NCBI GenBank assembly: GCA_017473335.1
Contig: JAFULN010000014.1
Location: 1 to 64,000 of the forward strand
DNA from: Erysipelotrichaceae bacterium
GTDB taxonomy: Bacteria > Bacillota_I > Bacilli_A > Erysipelotrichales > Erysipelotrichaceae
Direction: 5' to 3'
DNA: 64,000 nucleotides
Shown in pieces: positions 39,541 through 48,258 of the stretch. Within the stretch, counting starts at the first letter, position 1. Each line of letters starts with the position of its first letter. The notes under the pieces were generated by a model that saw only the letters and a list, made by a program, of their open reading frames with translations, was not told where the DNA came from and searched no databases. The position numbers and the translations under genes were made by a program.

Positions 39541-40815
39541 TTATTTTTGATTCAAATAAGCAAAGTACTCTTCTTTACTCATTACAGGTGTAAAGCTGTC
39601 TTTAATACGCTGTACTTTTGCAGGATCACTCATTAAGTCAATCACAGTCATAGCAGTTACCTTGGCAGATTCAATGTACAATCTTTCTTCATCTTGAATA
39701 AACATATTCTTTCCATGAATGACACCGCCAACTCCGCCATATCCAAACTGAATCGTAGGTACAAACATACCTAAGTCACCAATATCTCCTGCAGCTACAC
39801 TCTTTTCATCATGCAGTATTTTTTCTGGTTTGCAAAAATGCAGCATATTTTCTTCAACAGCCAAAGATAATTCATGACATGGCTTAAATGGCAGATAACC
39901 AGGCGTATCTTCTACAATACACTCTGCCCCCAATGCTTCTGCACAATGCTTTGCTGCATGAGTCAGTTTTTCACTAAGAAGCTTCATATTCGCAGTATTA
40001 AATGAACGTACATAACCCTCATATACAATACGTTCTGGAATTGAATTCACTGTCTGACCGCCTTCTGTTACGATACCATGGAAACGATTCTTATCTTCAT
40101 CTACAAACGTTTCTCTCAGCATGCCTGCAGCACTTTGAAACAACGCAAAAGCATTCAATGCATTTACACCCAAATGAGGCAATACTGCTGCATGCGATGC
40201 CTTGCCCACAAACGTAAATTTCTTATAGATAAAACCTGCCAAATGAGAATCACTCGCAAAACGATAATGATCATTCCCCATCGCATGAAGATGAAGACAC
40301 AAATCCACATCATCAAAAATACCTTCATGAAGCATCTCAATCTTTCCTGCAGGATAATGAAGTTCACCCTTCGCAATTAAATCACGTCGAAATGCCATAT
40401 CTGTAAATTCTTCAGCAGGAGTAAAGAATAAACTGATTTTGCCTGGAAACTGTGTAATATCCACTTCTTTTAAAGCTTTAATCACACTTGTCATAATGGC
40501 ACACTGCGTACTATGAGCACAAGTGTGTGCAGCGCTTTGATCATTCAAATCTGCATAAGGATGTCCTAATGTAGGAATTGCATCGAGTTCTGCAATCAGT
40601 CCAATATGAGGATGCCCTGAGCCTAAAGACACCTGAAATCCAGTACGCGCAAATTCACGTTCAACTTCAAACCCTGCATCCTTCAGTTCTTTGATAAGAA
40701 TCTCTTTTGTCTTAAATTCTTTAAACCCTAATTCTGGTGTTTCAAATAAAGTTCTTCCTAATTTAATCGTCCTTTCAGACATCTGATCCAATACTTCTAT
40801 CACTTTCTGTTTCAT
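39541..40815 (-). CDS. M20D family amidohydrolase
   Basis: About 424 residues, an N-acyl amino acid or peptide amidohydrolase with a binuclear metal centre. Seen are ELDAIPTLGHP (metal Asp region), HTCAHSTQCAIM (metal His), FTPAEEF (catalytic and bridging Glu), a dimerisation domain with GKASHAAVLPH, and the C-terminal GGVIHGKN His ligand. Hippurate hydrolase and AbgB-like enzymes are relatives. The start is the ATG seven bases after GGGAG, two bases after the stop of the upstream small gene, so the two are coupled. Confidence 0.9.
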   Translation of the reverse strand: MKQKVIEVLDQMSERTIKLGRTLFETPELGFKEFKTKEILIKELKDAGFEVEREFARTGFQVSLGSGHPHIGLIAELDAIPTLGHPYADLNDQSAAHTCAHSTQCAIMTSVIKALKEVDITQFPGKISLFFTPAEEFTDMAFRRDLIAKGELHYPAGKIEMLHEGIFDDVDLCLHLHAMGNDHYRFASDSHLAGFIYKKFTFVGKASHAAVLPHLGVNALNAFALFQSAAGMLRETFVDEDKNRFHGIVTEGGQTVNSIPERIVYEGYVRSFNTANMKLLSEKLTHAAKHCAEALGAECIVEDTPGYLPFKPCHELSLAVEENMLHFCKPEKILHDEKSVAAGDIGDLGMFVPTIQFGYGGVGGVIHGKNMFIQDEERLYIESAKVTAMTVIDLMSDPAKVQRIKDSFTPVMSKEEYFAYLNQK

Positions 40816-40817
40816 AT

Positions 40818-41366
40818 TCATTCTCCCTCTTGCATCATTTCCCACGCTTTTTCTAAAACAGGCTCAAACGTTTTAAGACATTGATGATTAAATAATATTT
40901 GAATGATCTTTTCACCATTGTTTAAGTACAAAACAAACTGTTCTTCTAAAGACTGATTGTATCCAACCTCAACTTGACCTATTTGTTCATATATAGTTGG
41001 CTCTACTATAGAATAAGTCATCAGTGATTTTTGATTAAGTTCCGTTTCAATCACATACAAAAACAATGGCTCTCCACTTTCACCCAGTATTTTCCACTCT
41101 GTCACATATGGAACAGGCTGAGAGTAAGTACGCAAAACTGGATGAAATGAATCTACATAAACAAATGCGCTTAACTGCTGAAACCCATCCTCTTTCAGGT
41201 TTAACCACCTTCCGCTTGGCACTTCATTCAACAATCCATCTGTCAAATACAATACGGAGGTCTGTCCATCTGTATTTATATGTTTAATATGCTGAGCTCT
41301 ATTCATTAAAATACCACCTAGCACACAAACACAACTAATTATTATCCATTTCTTCCAACTGTTCAT
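40818..41366 (-). CDS. membrane-anchored hypothetical protein
   Basis: 182 residues. The first 25 (MNSWKKWIIISCVCVLGGIL) form an uncleaved or cleaved N-terminal membrane segment; the rest is a soluble, beta-rich extracytoplasmic domain without known motif. It is followed by the amidohydrolase with two bases between, giving a two-gene operon. Upstream promoter TTGAGA-17-TAAAAT. Function unknown; linkage suggests a joint role with the amidohydrolase or only shared transcription. Confidence 0.65.
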   Translation of the reverse strand: MNSWKKWIIISCVCVLGGILMNRAQHIKHINTDGQTSVLYLTDGLLNEVPSGRWLNLKEDGFQQLSAFVYVDSFHPVLRTYSQPVPYVTEWKILGESGEPLFLYVIETELNQKSLMTYSIVEPTIYEQIGQVEVGYNQSLEEQFVLYLNNGEKIIQILFNHQCLKTFEPVLEKAWEMMQEGE

Positions 41367-41387
41367 CTTACCCTACCTCGCATCTTT

Positions 41388-41416
41388 ATTTTAACAAATC
41401 TTACTCTTCGTCTCAA
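41388..41416 (-). promoter_or_regulatory. promoter of the two-gene amidohydrolase unit
   Basis: -35 TTGAGA (41411-41416), 17-base spacer, -10 TAAAAT (41388-41393). Confidence 0.65.
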
Positions 41417-41418
41417 CA

Positions 41419-41448
41419 TTAGAAAAGTCATCATCTTTCGATGATGAC
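41419..41448 (-). terminator. terminator of add
   Basis: GTCATCATC/GATGATGAC perfect 9-bp stem with loop GAAA and TTTTCTA on the minus strand. Confidence 0.88.
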
Positions 41449-41454
41449 CTCTCA

Positions 41455-42450
41455 TTAAATCTTTTTCATAAGCTCTGCTTTTTCTTCATCAGATAAGAAT
41501 GCTGCCTGAATTGCATATTCTGTCATTTTACGAATATCAGCTTCACTAAATCCCATAAGTGTCATTGCCTTATCAATTTCTGAATGTGTATTTACTCGAG
41601 ACAATGTCATATTATCAGAATTGATTGTTACATGTGCACCTTTGCGGAACAATTCAATGATCGCATGTTCTTCATAAGAAGGCTGGCAATGGCACTGAAT
41701 GTTGCTGGTAGGACATACTTCTAATACAATTCCTTTATCAATAACTTCCTGAAGAACCTCTGGATCTTCTGTACAATGTCCTCCATGACCGATTCGCCAA
41801 GCGCCCATGTCCATAGCATCTTTAACAAATGATGCAGGACCTGCTTCTCCTGCGTGAATTGTGTAAGGAACTTCCAATTCTTTCGCCAAATCAAAAAGTG
41901 GTTTAAAATCCAGAATTGGGCATAAACCTTCAGCACCCGCCAAATCAGCCGCAACAACACCCTTGCCTAAGAAACGCTTTGTAGCACGAATTGTTTCAAG
42001 ATTTGCTTCCTCGTTGATTTTTGCATTTCCATAAGTCATGCAGCAGTTGATAATACCTGTCTTAATATTTGGGAAATCCTTTTCAGCACGTTTTTTACCA
42101 TCTAGCACAGCCTCAATGACTTCATCCTGACTCAGTCCTTTCTGGCAATGCACCTGTGGTGCAAAACGAATTTCTGCATAAATCAGTCCCAACTCATTTA
42201 GATTGCGAATCAATGTATATGTACATTCAGACAACGCTTCTTTATCCTGCATGATCGCAATTGGGAAGTCAAAACACTTTAAACACTCTTCCAAGCTTGG
42301 ATTATCTGATGGAACCATCATTTTTGTCTTAAACTGGTCATATGTCCATGTCTCATCAATGACATTTCTTTCTTTTGCCAGACGATATGCTGTTTCCATA
42401 TCCAGCGAACCATCTAGATGCAGATGCAGTTCAACCTTTCCTAAATTCAT
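41455..42450 (-). CDS. add: adenosine deaminase
   Basis: 331 residues, TIM-barrel zinc enzyme converting adenosine to inosine. Metal and catalytic motifs in order: VELHLHLDGSL, TIHAGEAG (His, Glu), RIGHGGH and INSDNMTLSR. RBS GGAGGGAAAAGGTTT. It has its own promoter and lies just downstream of the nucleoside uptake operon, whose terminator separates them. Likely feeds salvaged adenosine into inosine and hypoxanthine. Confidence 0.95.
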   Translation of the reverse strand: MNLGKVELHLHLDGSLDMETAYRLAKERNVIDETWTYDQFKTKMMVPSDNPSLEECLKCFDFPIAIMQDKEALSECTYTLIRNLNELGLIYAEIRFAPQVHCQKGLSQDEVIEAVLDGKKRAEKDFPNIKTGIINCCMTYGNAKINEEANLETIRATKRFLGKGVVAADLAGAEGLCPILDFKPLFDLAKELEVPYTIHAGEAGPASFVKDAMDMGAWRIGHGGHCTEDPEVLQEVIDKGIVLEVCPTSNIQCHCQPSYEEHAIIELFRKGAHVTINSDNMTLSRVNTHSEIDKAMTLMGFSEADIRKMTEYAIQAAFLSDEEKAELMKKI

Positions 42451-42482
42451 AAACCTTTTCCCTCCAAAATTAAATTTTTTTA

Positions 42483-42511
42483 ATTATGTCATAATGAATC
42501 TTATTAAGCAA
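42483..42511 (-). promoter_or_regulatory. promoter of add
   Basis: -35 TTGCTT (42506-42511), 17-base spacer, -10 CATAAT (42483-42488). Confidence 0.65.
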
Positions 42512-42526
42512 CACTTTTTTCAAAAT

Positions 42527-42555
42527 ATATAGAAAACGCTGGAAGTACCAGCGTT
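42527..42555 (-). terminator. terminator of the nucleoside uptake operon
   Basis: AACGCTGG/CCAGCGTT stem (8 bp), 5-base loop, TTCTATAT on the minus strand. Confidence 0.8.
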
Positions 42556-42558
42556 CAC

Positions 42559-43482
42559 TTATTTCGTCATTGAAATTAAATCATTCAATAAATATTGATT
42601 GTACACAACTGTATCCTTACAATGTGTTAATACTGTAACATTCTTGATAGAATCCATATCATTTTCATTAAATACAGTCATACCACGTGTATACATTCCA
42701 TCTAATTCAATATGCACTGCACAGTTTTCTGTTTCAAACAATTCTGGATGAAGCAGATGCATAACAGGCACAACATCAAAGATAGGTGAACAATCACGAT
42801 TTCTTTTACGATTGTATTCACTGAAAAACTGCAGGATATCATACATCATCTTCATTGCTTCATTACCCTGATTAAGAGAATCAATCAATACATGCGGTGT
42901 AGAACACTCCTGACATATTTCAAGACCACTCATTACAACTGGAACACCTGATTCAAACACAATACGAGCCGCATGTGGATCTGCATAAATATTGAATTCA
43001 GATTTTTCCAGTATATTCCCTCCATAACGGCTACCGCCCATCAACGTAATACATTCTATATTTTGTTTCAATTCGGGATAAGTTTTCAAAAATAATGCTA
43101 TATTCGTTAATGGAGCTAAAGCAACCAATGTGATTTTACCATGTTCCAATGCCATTTTCTTCATAAATTCAATGGCGTGAAGCGAAATCGGTTCAATCAC
43201 AGGTTCAGGAAGCTCTGGACCAGCTAGTCCAGTTTCACCATGTGCAGCTCTTTGTGGTTCAGGATGATAGACCATTGGTGAGTCATAACCTTTAGAAATT
43301 ATACAATCTCTTTTTAATACCGTCATAACTTGACACAGATTACGCGTCACATTGTCCAGTAGATTATTACCACAAACCGTCGTCAATCCAAGCACATCCA
43401 ATTGCTCAGGATGTGCTAAAGCACATACAATTGCAGTGATATCATCATGTCCAGGATCACAATCAATTATTATTCTTCTCAT
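42559..43482 (-). CDS. inosine/uridine-type nucleoside hydrolase
   Basis: 307 residues. It cleaves the N-glycosidic bond of nucleosides to base and ribose. Ca2+-binding DCDPGHDD at the N-terminus, ALAPLTNIALFL and the EFNIYADPHAA segment define the IUNH family. The start is three bases after the second permease gene with only a weak RBS, so coupling is likely. Last gene of the ADP-ribosylglycohydrolase/ABC transporter operon; it would act on imported nucleosides. Confidence 0.93.
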   Translation of the reverse strand: MRRIIIDCDPGHDDITAIVCALAHPEQLDVLGLTTVCGNNLLDNVTRNLCQVMTVLKRDCIISKGYDSPMVYHPEPQRAAHGETGLAGPELPEPVIEPISLHAIEFMKKMALEHGKITLVALAPLTNIALFLKTYPELKQNIECITLMGGSRYGGNILEKSEFNIYADPHAARIVFESGVPVVMSGLEICQECSTPHVLIDSLNQGNEAMKMMYDILQFFSEYNRKRNRDCSPIFDVVPVMHLLHPELFETENCAVHIELDGMYTRGMTVFNENDMDSIKNVTVLTHCKDTVVYNQYLLNDLISMTK

Positions 43483-43485
43483 AGA

Positions 43486-44403
43486 TTATTTTGATTTTTC
43501 TTTCTGCATGTTTTTTATAGAAAGGAAAATCATTGCCAGCATAACACAAACATAAGGGATAATATTTACTAGTTCTGATGGCAAAGCAGTCAAAGCAAGA
43601 CGATTTACAATTCCCTGTGCAAATGAGAAGACCACAGTAGTCAAAACAACAATCAGGAAGTTTCCGCCACCCACTGCATTTGCTGCAATACCAGTCCATC
43701 CACGAGATGCAGTCATGTTGCTAGAGAAGATAGACATGTATCCCATTGACAGGTATGCGCCACCTAGCGCAGCCAGAATCGCAGAGAAAATAATCGCAAT
43801 CAAGCGAACCTTGTTCACTTTGATACCAACTGATTCAGCAGCATGTTCATCAAGACCACACGCTTTCATACGAAGACCAAAAGGTGTCTTATATACCAGC
43901 ACATAAATGAAGACAGCCAATGCAACACAGACATAAGTCAAGAAATAATGACCAGAAATGATTTCACCTATAACTGGAATATCTTTAATAACCGGAATAT
44001 CTACAGTAGGCAGCACCTTTGAAGGTAAAGTTGCTGTTGTTCCTTTTGTACCAGTCCAAAGCATCAGCAGCCAAACAGAAAAATCTGTCGCAAACAAATT
44101 CAATGCAATACCAATCATAATTGGATTTGCATTCATCTTCATTGTAAAGAATGCCATAACCAGCGCCATAATGACACCAATCATGATAACACCCAAAAGC
44201 CCAAGCCAAGCACTGCCAGTAATCGCAGAGAAATAAACCCCAAACAGTGCTCCAAAAATCATAATCCCTTCAACTGCAATATTAGGAATACCGGCAATTG
44301 AAGCAACATAGGCAGACATTGAAGCATACAACAAAGGAACACCAACACGAATAACGATGAACAGGAACCCTGCACTTAAGAAAGAATCCATGATATTAGC
44401 CAT
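43486..44403 (-). CDS. nucleoside ABC transporter permease (NupQ-like)
   Basis: 305 residues, eight to ten membrane helices, BPD_transp_2 type. It has AGIPNIAVEGIMIFGA at the N-terminus and the EAA-like loop AACGLDEHAAESVGIKVNKVR. It pairs with the permease encoded immediately upstream (8-base overlap), the ATPase and the BMP lipoprotein, forming a Bmp/YufNOPQ-type nucleoside importer. Confidence 0.92.
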   Translation of the reverse strand: MANIMDSFLSAGFLFIVIRVGVPLLYASMSAYVASIAGIPNIAVEGIMIFGALFGVYFSAITGSAWLGLLGVIMIGVIMALVMAFFTMKMNANPIMIGIALNLFATDFSVWLLMLWTGTKGTTATLPSKVLPTVDIPVIKDIPVIGEIISGHYFLTYVCVALAVFIYVLVYKTPFGLRMKACGLDEHAAESVGIKVNKVRLIAIIFSAILAALGGAYLSMGYMSIFSSNMTASRGWTGIAANAVGGGNFLIVVLTTVVFSFAQGIVNRLALTALPSELVNIIPYVCVMLAMIFLSIKNMQKEKSK

Positions 44404-45481
44404 TCTTCTGTTCCTCCTTTAACATTTGTTTACTTCTCCAAGCTCTAAGGAAGAACTGAGAAGAAATCAGCAATGTCAGAATAACTTCAACAATTGAAAT
44501 CATACTGATATCAATTACTGGATTAGAGTTAGCCAGCAGCTGTGCGCCTGCACGCAAATAGCTGATACCAAAAGCAGCAAGAAGAACACCAATTGGATGA
44601 TTCTTACCAATATTAGCCATCAAAGCTCCAGTAAATCCTAGTCCAGGAAGCTGTGACCATGAGAATTTTTTATAAAGACCCATCAATTCAACACCTGAGC
44701 CTACCCCGCCAATGAAACCAGCCAGAAGATGAACTGTCATAAACAAGCCAAACGCACTCATACCTGAATATTTCGCAAAGTTTTTATTCAGACCAGTCAT
44801 ACGAATTGAGTATCCAAGTTTTGTCTTAAACAATAAAATGTAAACTACAGCTACAGCCACAAACATGATAATCAAACCAGTATGCACCTGAGTCTTTGGA
44901 ATCAGTTTTGTCAAACGAGCCGTATCAATGAAATCTGCAGAAGCTGTACCAGTAATACCACTGACTGCCAGATAATTTAAAACGATATAGTACCCAATAC
45001 CAAACAAAATACTATTCATCATAAGAGAAATAACCATTTCATCTGCATTTAGCTTTGCCTTTAGGAAACCTGGAATCAAAGCAATTAAAGCACCAGATAC
45101 ACCAGCTGCAAGGATACAGATAGCAGAGTCTAAAATTTCATTTCCAGTCATGATATTTGGATTAATTGCAAACCACGTTGCAACAACACCAGAAATATAG
45201 AATACACCCTCTGTACTCAAGTTAAATAATCCTGTACGGAAATACAGCAAAGTTGCTAGACCCGCAAAGCACAAAGGAACCATTTTAACCAAAACATATC
45301 CGAAATACAGCATTTTCTGTGTTGGATAAGTCAAAAGATCAATGAATAAATCCAATGCAAAGCTTTTTGTAACAATACAAAGCACAAGGAATGTAACAAC
45401 CAGTGCAGTTGCGATTGAAGCCAAGATTCTCAGAAACTCAAAAGGGCCTTCATCTGTCCATTTAAATTTTTTCTTATTCAT
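44396..45481 (-). CDS. nucleoside ABC transporter permease (NupP-like)
   Basis: About 361 residues, nine or ten helices. It has FRTGLFNLSTEGVFYISG and the coupling loop GLNKNFAKYSGMS, typical of the first permease of the Bmp-type nucleoside ABC system. The start is the ATG after GGAGGGCATGTT, overlapping the ATPase stop by eight bases; a longer frame starts inside the ATPase gene. Middle of the operon. Confidence 0.92.
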   Translation of the reverse strand: MNKKKFKWTDEGPFEFLRILASIATALVVTFLVLCIVTKSFALDLFIDLLTYPTQKMLYFGYVLVKMVPLCFAGLATLLYFRTGLFNLSTEGVFYISGVVATWFAINPNIMTGNEILDSAICILAAGVSGALIALIPGFLKAKLNADEMVISLMMNSILFGIGYYIVLNYLAVSGITGTASADFIDTARLTKLIPKTQVHTGLIIMFVAVAVVYILLFKTKLGYSIRMTGLNKNFAKYSGMSAFGLFMTVHLLAGFIGGVGSGVELMGLYKKFSWSQLPGLGFTGALMANIGKNHPIGVLLAAFGISYLRAGAQLLANSNPVIDISMISIVEVILTLLISSQFFLRAWRSKQMLKEEQKNG

Positions 45482-47033
45482 AACATGCCCTCCTGATTTC
45501 TTCTTCACTGTGATGTTCTACACCTAACATGTAAAGCCCAAGCTGACTTTCTGTAACACCTTTAAGAGAATCAAAGTATGCTACAATCTTGCCTTCTTCC
45601 ATAACAATCAAACGATCAGAAAGCGCCATAACTTCATTCAAGTCAGCACTAACCAGAAGAATACCCTTGCCCTGATTTCTCATTTCAATCAGTTCTTTAT
45701 GGATATAGTTTGCAGAACCTACGTCAATACCTCGAGTTGGCTGTTCTGCAATCATTAATTTAGGATCTGTACTCCATTCGCGTGCTACAACCACTTTCTG
45801 GATGTTACCGCCTGAAAGAGCTCCAACTTTTTCTTTTTCAGAATTTGTCTTAACCGCAAATCGTTCAATCAAATCAAGAGAAGTCTTCTTAATTGTCTTT
45901 CCTTTTAAGAATAATTTTCCACTTAGTGTGTTTTTTGTGTACGTTGTGGAAATCATGTTATCCTGAATGCTTGCACCTGCAGCACATCCATCAATCATTC
46001 TATCTTCAGGAATGTAAGACATGCCTGAATTACGTTTCTGCATGATAGTCATGTTCTGAATTTCTTTGCCGCACACCTTAACTGTTCCTTCCTGGAAAGG
46101 AAGCAATCCAGTAATTGCCTTAATCAATTCTTCCTGACCATTGCCCTGCACACCAGCAATTCCTAAAATTTCTCCTCCTTTGATAGAGAAACTTGCATTT
46201 TTTACTTTTGGAACACCAATACTGTCTTTAAATGACAAATTACGCACATCAAGAATGATTTCTGGATTTTCTACAGATTTTCTAAATTCGTCATATGATG
46301 TTTCCAATTTGCGTCCAATAATGAGTTCAGTCAGCTTTTCAATCGTAACATCTTCAGCATTATGGGTTCCCTTACTTTCACCTAAGCGAATAACAGAAAT
46401 TCTGTCAGAAATCTGTTTAACTTCATTTAACTTATGTGAAATAAATACGATTGTATGCCCCATCTTTTTGAACTGCAGCAGCTGTTCAAACAACTGTTCA
46501 GTCTCCTGAGGAGTCAATACCGCAGTTGGTTCATCAAGAATGATAACTTCTGCATCGCGATATAATGTTTTTAAAATTTCAACTTTCTGTTTAGCAGATA
46601 CATTTAATTCAGAAACCTTTTGAGTTACATCAATATCAAAGTTGTATTTCTTAGCCAGTTCCTGTGTTACACGAATTGCTTCTTTCTTATCAATAAATGC
46701 ACCTTTTTTAGGTTCAGAACCCAAAACAATGTTTTCTGCAACAGTAAATGATGGAATCAGCATAAAATGCTGGTGGACCATACCGATGCCATTCGCAATA
46801 GCATCCATGGAATTTGCAAAATTGATTTCTTGACCTTTATAATAGATTTTTCCAGTAGTCTGTTTTTCAATCGCAAAAATAATCTTCATCAGTGTAGACT
46901 TGCCCGCACCGTTTTCACCAACAATAGAGTGAATTTCACCTTTTCTTAGTTCAATGTTGATATCTTTGTTTGCTACAGTCCCATTTGGATAAATCTTGGT
47001 AATATTTTCTAATTTTAAAATGATGTCTTCCAT
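45474..47033 (-). CDS. nucleoside ABC transporter ATPase (NupO-like, two ABC domains)
   Basis: 519 residues with two ABC domains. Domain 1 has Walker A GENGAGKSTLMK, a degenerate signature LNVSAKQKVE and Walker B VIILDEPTAVLT. Domain 2 has a degenerate Walker A GVQGNGQEELIK and a good signature GALSGGNIQKVVVAREW with Walker B LMIAEQPTRG. This division is normal for sugar/nucleoside ABC importers. RBS GAGGTGATAGA. Preceded by a partial terminator that probably lowers its level relative to the binding protein. Confidence 0.94.
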   Translation of the reverse strand: MEDIILKLENITKIYPNGTVANKDINIELRKGEIHSIVGENGAGKSTLMKIIFAIEKQTTGKIYYKGQEINFANSMDAIANGIGMVHQHFMLIPSFTVAENIVLGSEPKKGAFIDKKEAIRVTQELAKKYNFDIDVTQKVSELNVSAKQKVEILKTLYRDAEVIILDEPTAVLTPQETEQLFEQLLQFKKMGHTIVFISHKLNEVKQISDRISVIRLGESKGTHNAEDVTIEKLTELIIGRKLETSYDEFRKSVENPEIILDVRNLSFKDSIGVPKVKNASFSIKGGEILGIAGVQGNGQEELIKAITGLLPFQEGTVKVCGKEIQNMTIMQKRNSGMSYIPEDRMIDGCAAGASIQDNMISTTYTKNTLSGKLFLKGKTIKKTSLDLIERFAVKTNSEKEKVGALSGGNIQKVVVAREWSTDPKLMIAEQPTRGIDVGSANYIHKELIEMRNQGKGILLVSADLNEVMALSDRLIVMEEGKIVAYFDSLKGVTESQLGLYMLGVEHHSEEEIRRACYE

Positions 47034-47049
47034 TCTATCACCTCAATTT

Positions 47050-47083
47050 TAAGCAAAGAATGCTCCATCAATCGATGGAGCAT
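47050..47083 (-). terminator. read-through hairpin between the binding-protein and ATPase genes
   Basis: ATGCTCCATC/GATGGAGCAT perfect 10-bp stem with a 4-base loop, followed on the minus strand by the interrupted T-tract TCTTTGCTT. The weak tract suggests partial termination or an mRNA-end stabiliser, so that the binding protein is made in excess. Confidence 0.65.
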
Positions 47084-47110
47084 CCCGAATGTCCAATAGT
47101 GGTTAAAACC

Positions 47111-48220
47111 TTATTTCAGACCGTACTGAGCGTAGTACTTATCGAATACTCCTGGTTCAGCCAGTTCGTCAACAACCTTAGTTGTTCCATCAAGAACCTT
47201 ATCAGTCAGAGCCTTAACAGCTGCCAGTTCTTCTTCAGTCATGTTAGCCAGATAGTAATCATTTTCAGCCAAGCCTACAGCACCTTCAGCATAACCTAAC
47301 ATTTCCTGAGTACCGAATGGAGCAGTACCTTCCAGCATAGCAGTAACAGCACTTGTAATAGCAATGTCACAGTTCTTCAAACCAGAAGTCAAAATTGTGC
47401 TAGCCAATTCAGGCTGTGCGCTCATAGATACATACTGGTCAGTGTCAACACCGAGTGCCCAGATTGTGTCATTTGTCTTACGAGCTTCTGCAACAGCTTC
47501 AAATACACCGTTACCTGATCCGCCTGCGCATCCCCAAACAATGTCAGCACCAGCAGTCAGCATCTGCTGAGTCTGTTCCTTAGCAGTTGCTGGGTCAGTA
47601 TAGCTACCTACATAAGTGATGATTACCTTGATTTCAGGATTTGCATCAGCAGCACCCTGGATATAACCAGCCATGAACTGATTCATACCAGCATTGTTCT
47701 GACCAACAACACCACCGATAATACCAGTCTGAGACTTAACACCAGCAACAACACCAGTCAGATAACCAATTTCGTGTGCAGCATAAGTGATAGCGTAAAC
47801 ATTAGGCAGAGAGTTAGCTTCTGCACTTGAATAGTCAAAGTTCAAATACTTAATTTCTGGATACTGTTCAGCTACAGCCAGCATAGCACCTTCATACTGC
47901 CAGTTACCAGAGATAATGATGTCATGACCTTCATCAGCAGCCTGCATGTTTGCAGGTTCCCAGTCAGCTTCATCGTCGCCCATTTCAACAACCTGAACGT
48001 CCATAGCTTCTCCATACTTTTCAGAAAGCAGTTTAGCTGCATTAGCAGTAACATCCATGTAAGACTGGTCACCAATGTGAGGCAGCAGAATTCTTACGCT
48101 TGTTACATCAGAGCCTTCACCAGCACCATCGTTGCCAGCATCAGGTGTGTCGTTTGATCCGCAAGCTACCATTCCAAAAGCCAGAACAGCAACCAGCAGC
48201 ATGCTTAAAAACTTTTTCAT
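47111..48220 (-). CDS. BMP-family nucleoside-binding lipoprotein
   Basis: About 369 residues. Signal peptide MKKFLSMLLVAVLAFGMVAC (lipobox MVAC, Cys20), then a Gly/Asp-rich linker and a Bmp (basic membrane protein, PnrA-like) fold, with LLPHIGDQSYMDVTANAA, GVVGQNNAGMNQFMAGYIQG and ILTSGLKN. It captures purine nucleosides outside the membrane for the ABC permeases downstream. Start after GGAGGAAAAGGAA. Codon use leans to C-ending codons more than neighbours, which suits high expression. Confidence 0.93.
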   Translation of the reverse strand: MKKFLSMLLVAVLAFGMVACGSNDTPDAGNDGAGEGSDVTSVRILLPHIGDQSYMDVTANAAKLLSEKYGEAMDVQVVEMGDDEADWEPANMQAADEGHDIIISGNWQYEGAMLAVAEQYPEIKYLNFDYSSAEANSLPNVYAITYAAHEIGYLTGVVAGVKSQTGIIGGVVGQNNAGMNQFMAGYIQGAADANPEIKVIITYVGSYTDPATAKEQTQQMLTAGADIVWGCAGGSGNGVFEAVAEARKTNDTIWALGVDTDQYVSMSAQPELASTILTSGLKNCDIAITSAVTAMLEGTAPFGTQEMLGYAEGAVGLAENDYYLANMTEEELAAVKALTDKVLDGTTKVVDELAEPGVFDKYYAQYGLK

Positions 48221-48258
48221 TTCCTTTTCCTCCCGAATGAAATAATATTTATTGAAAA

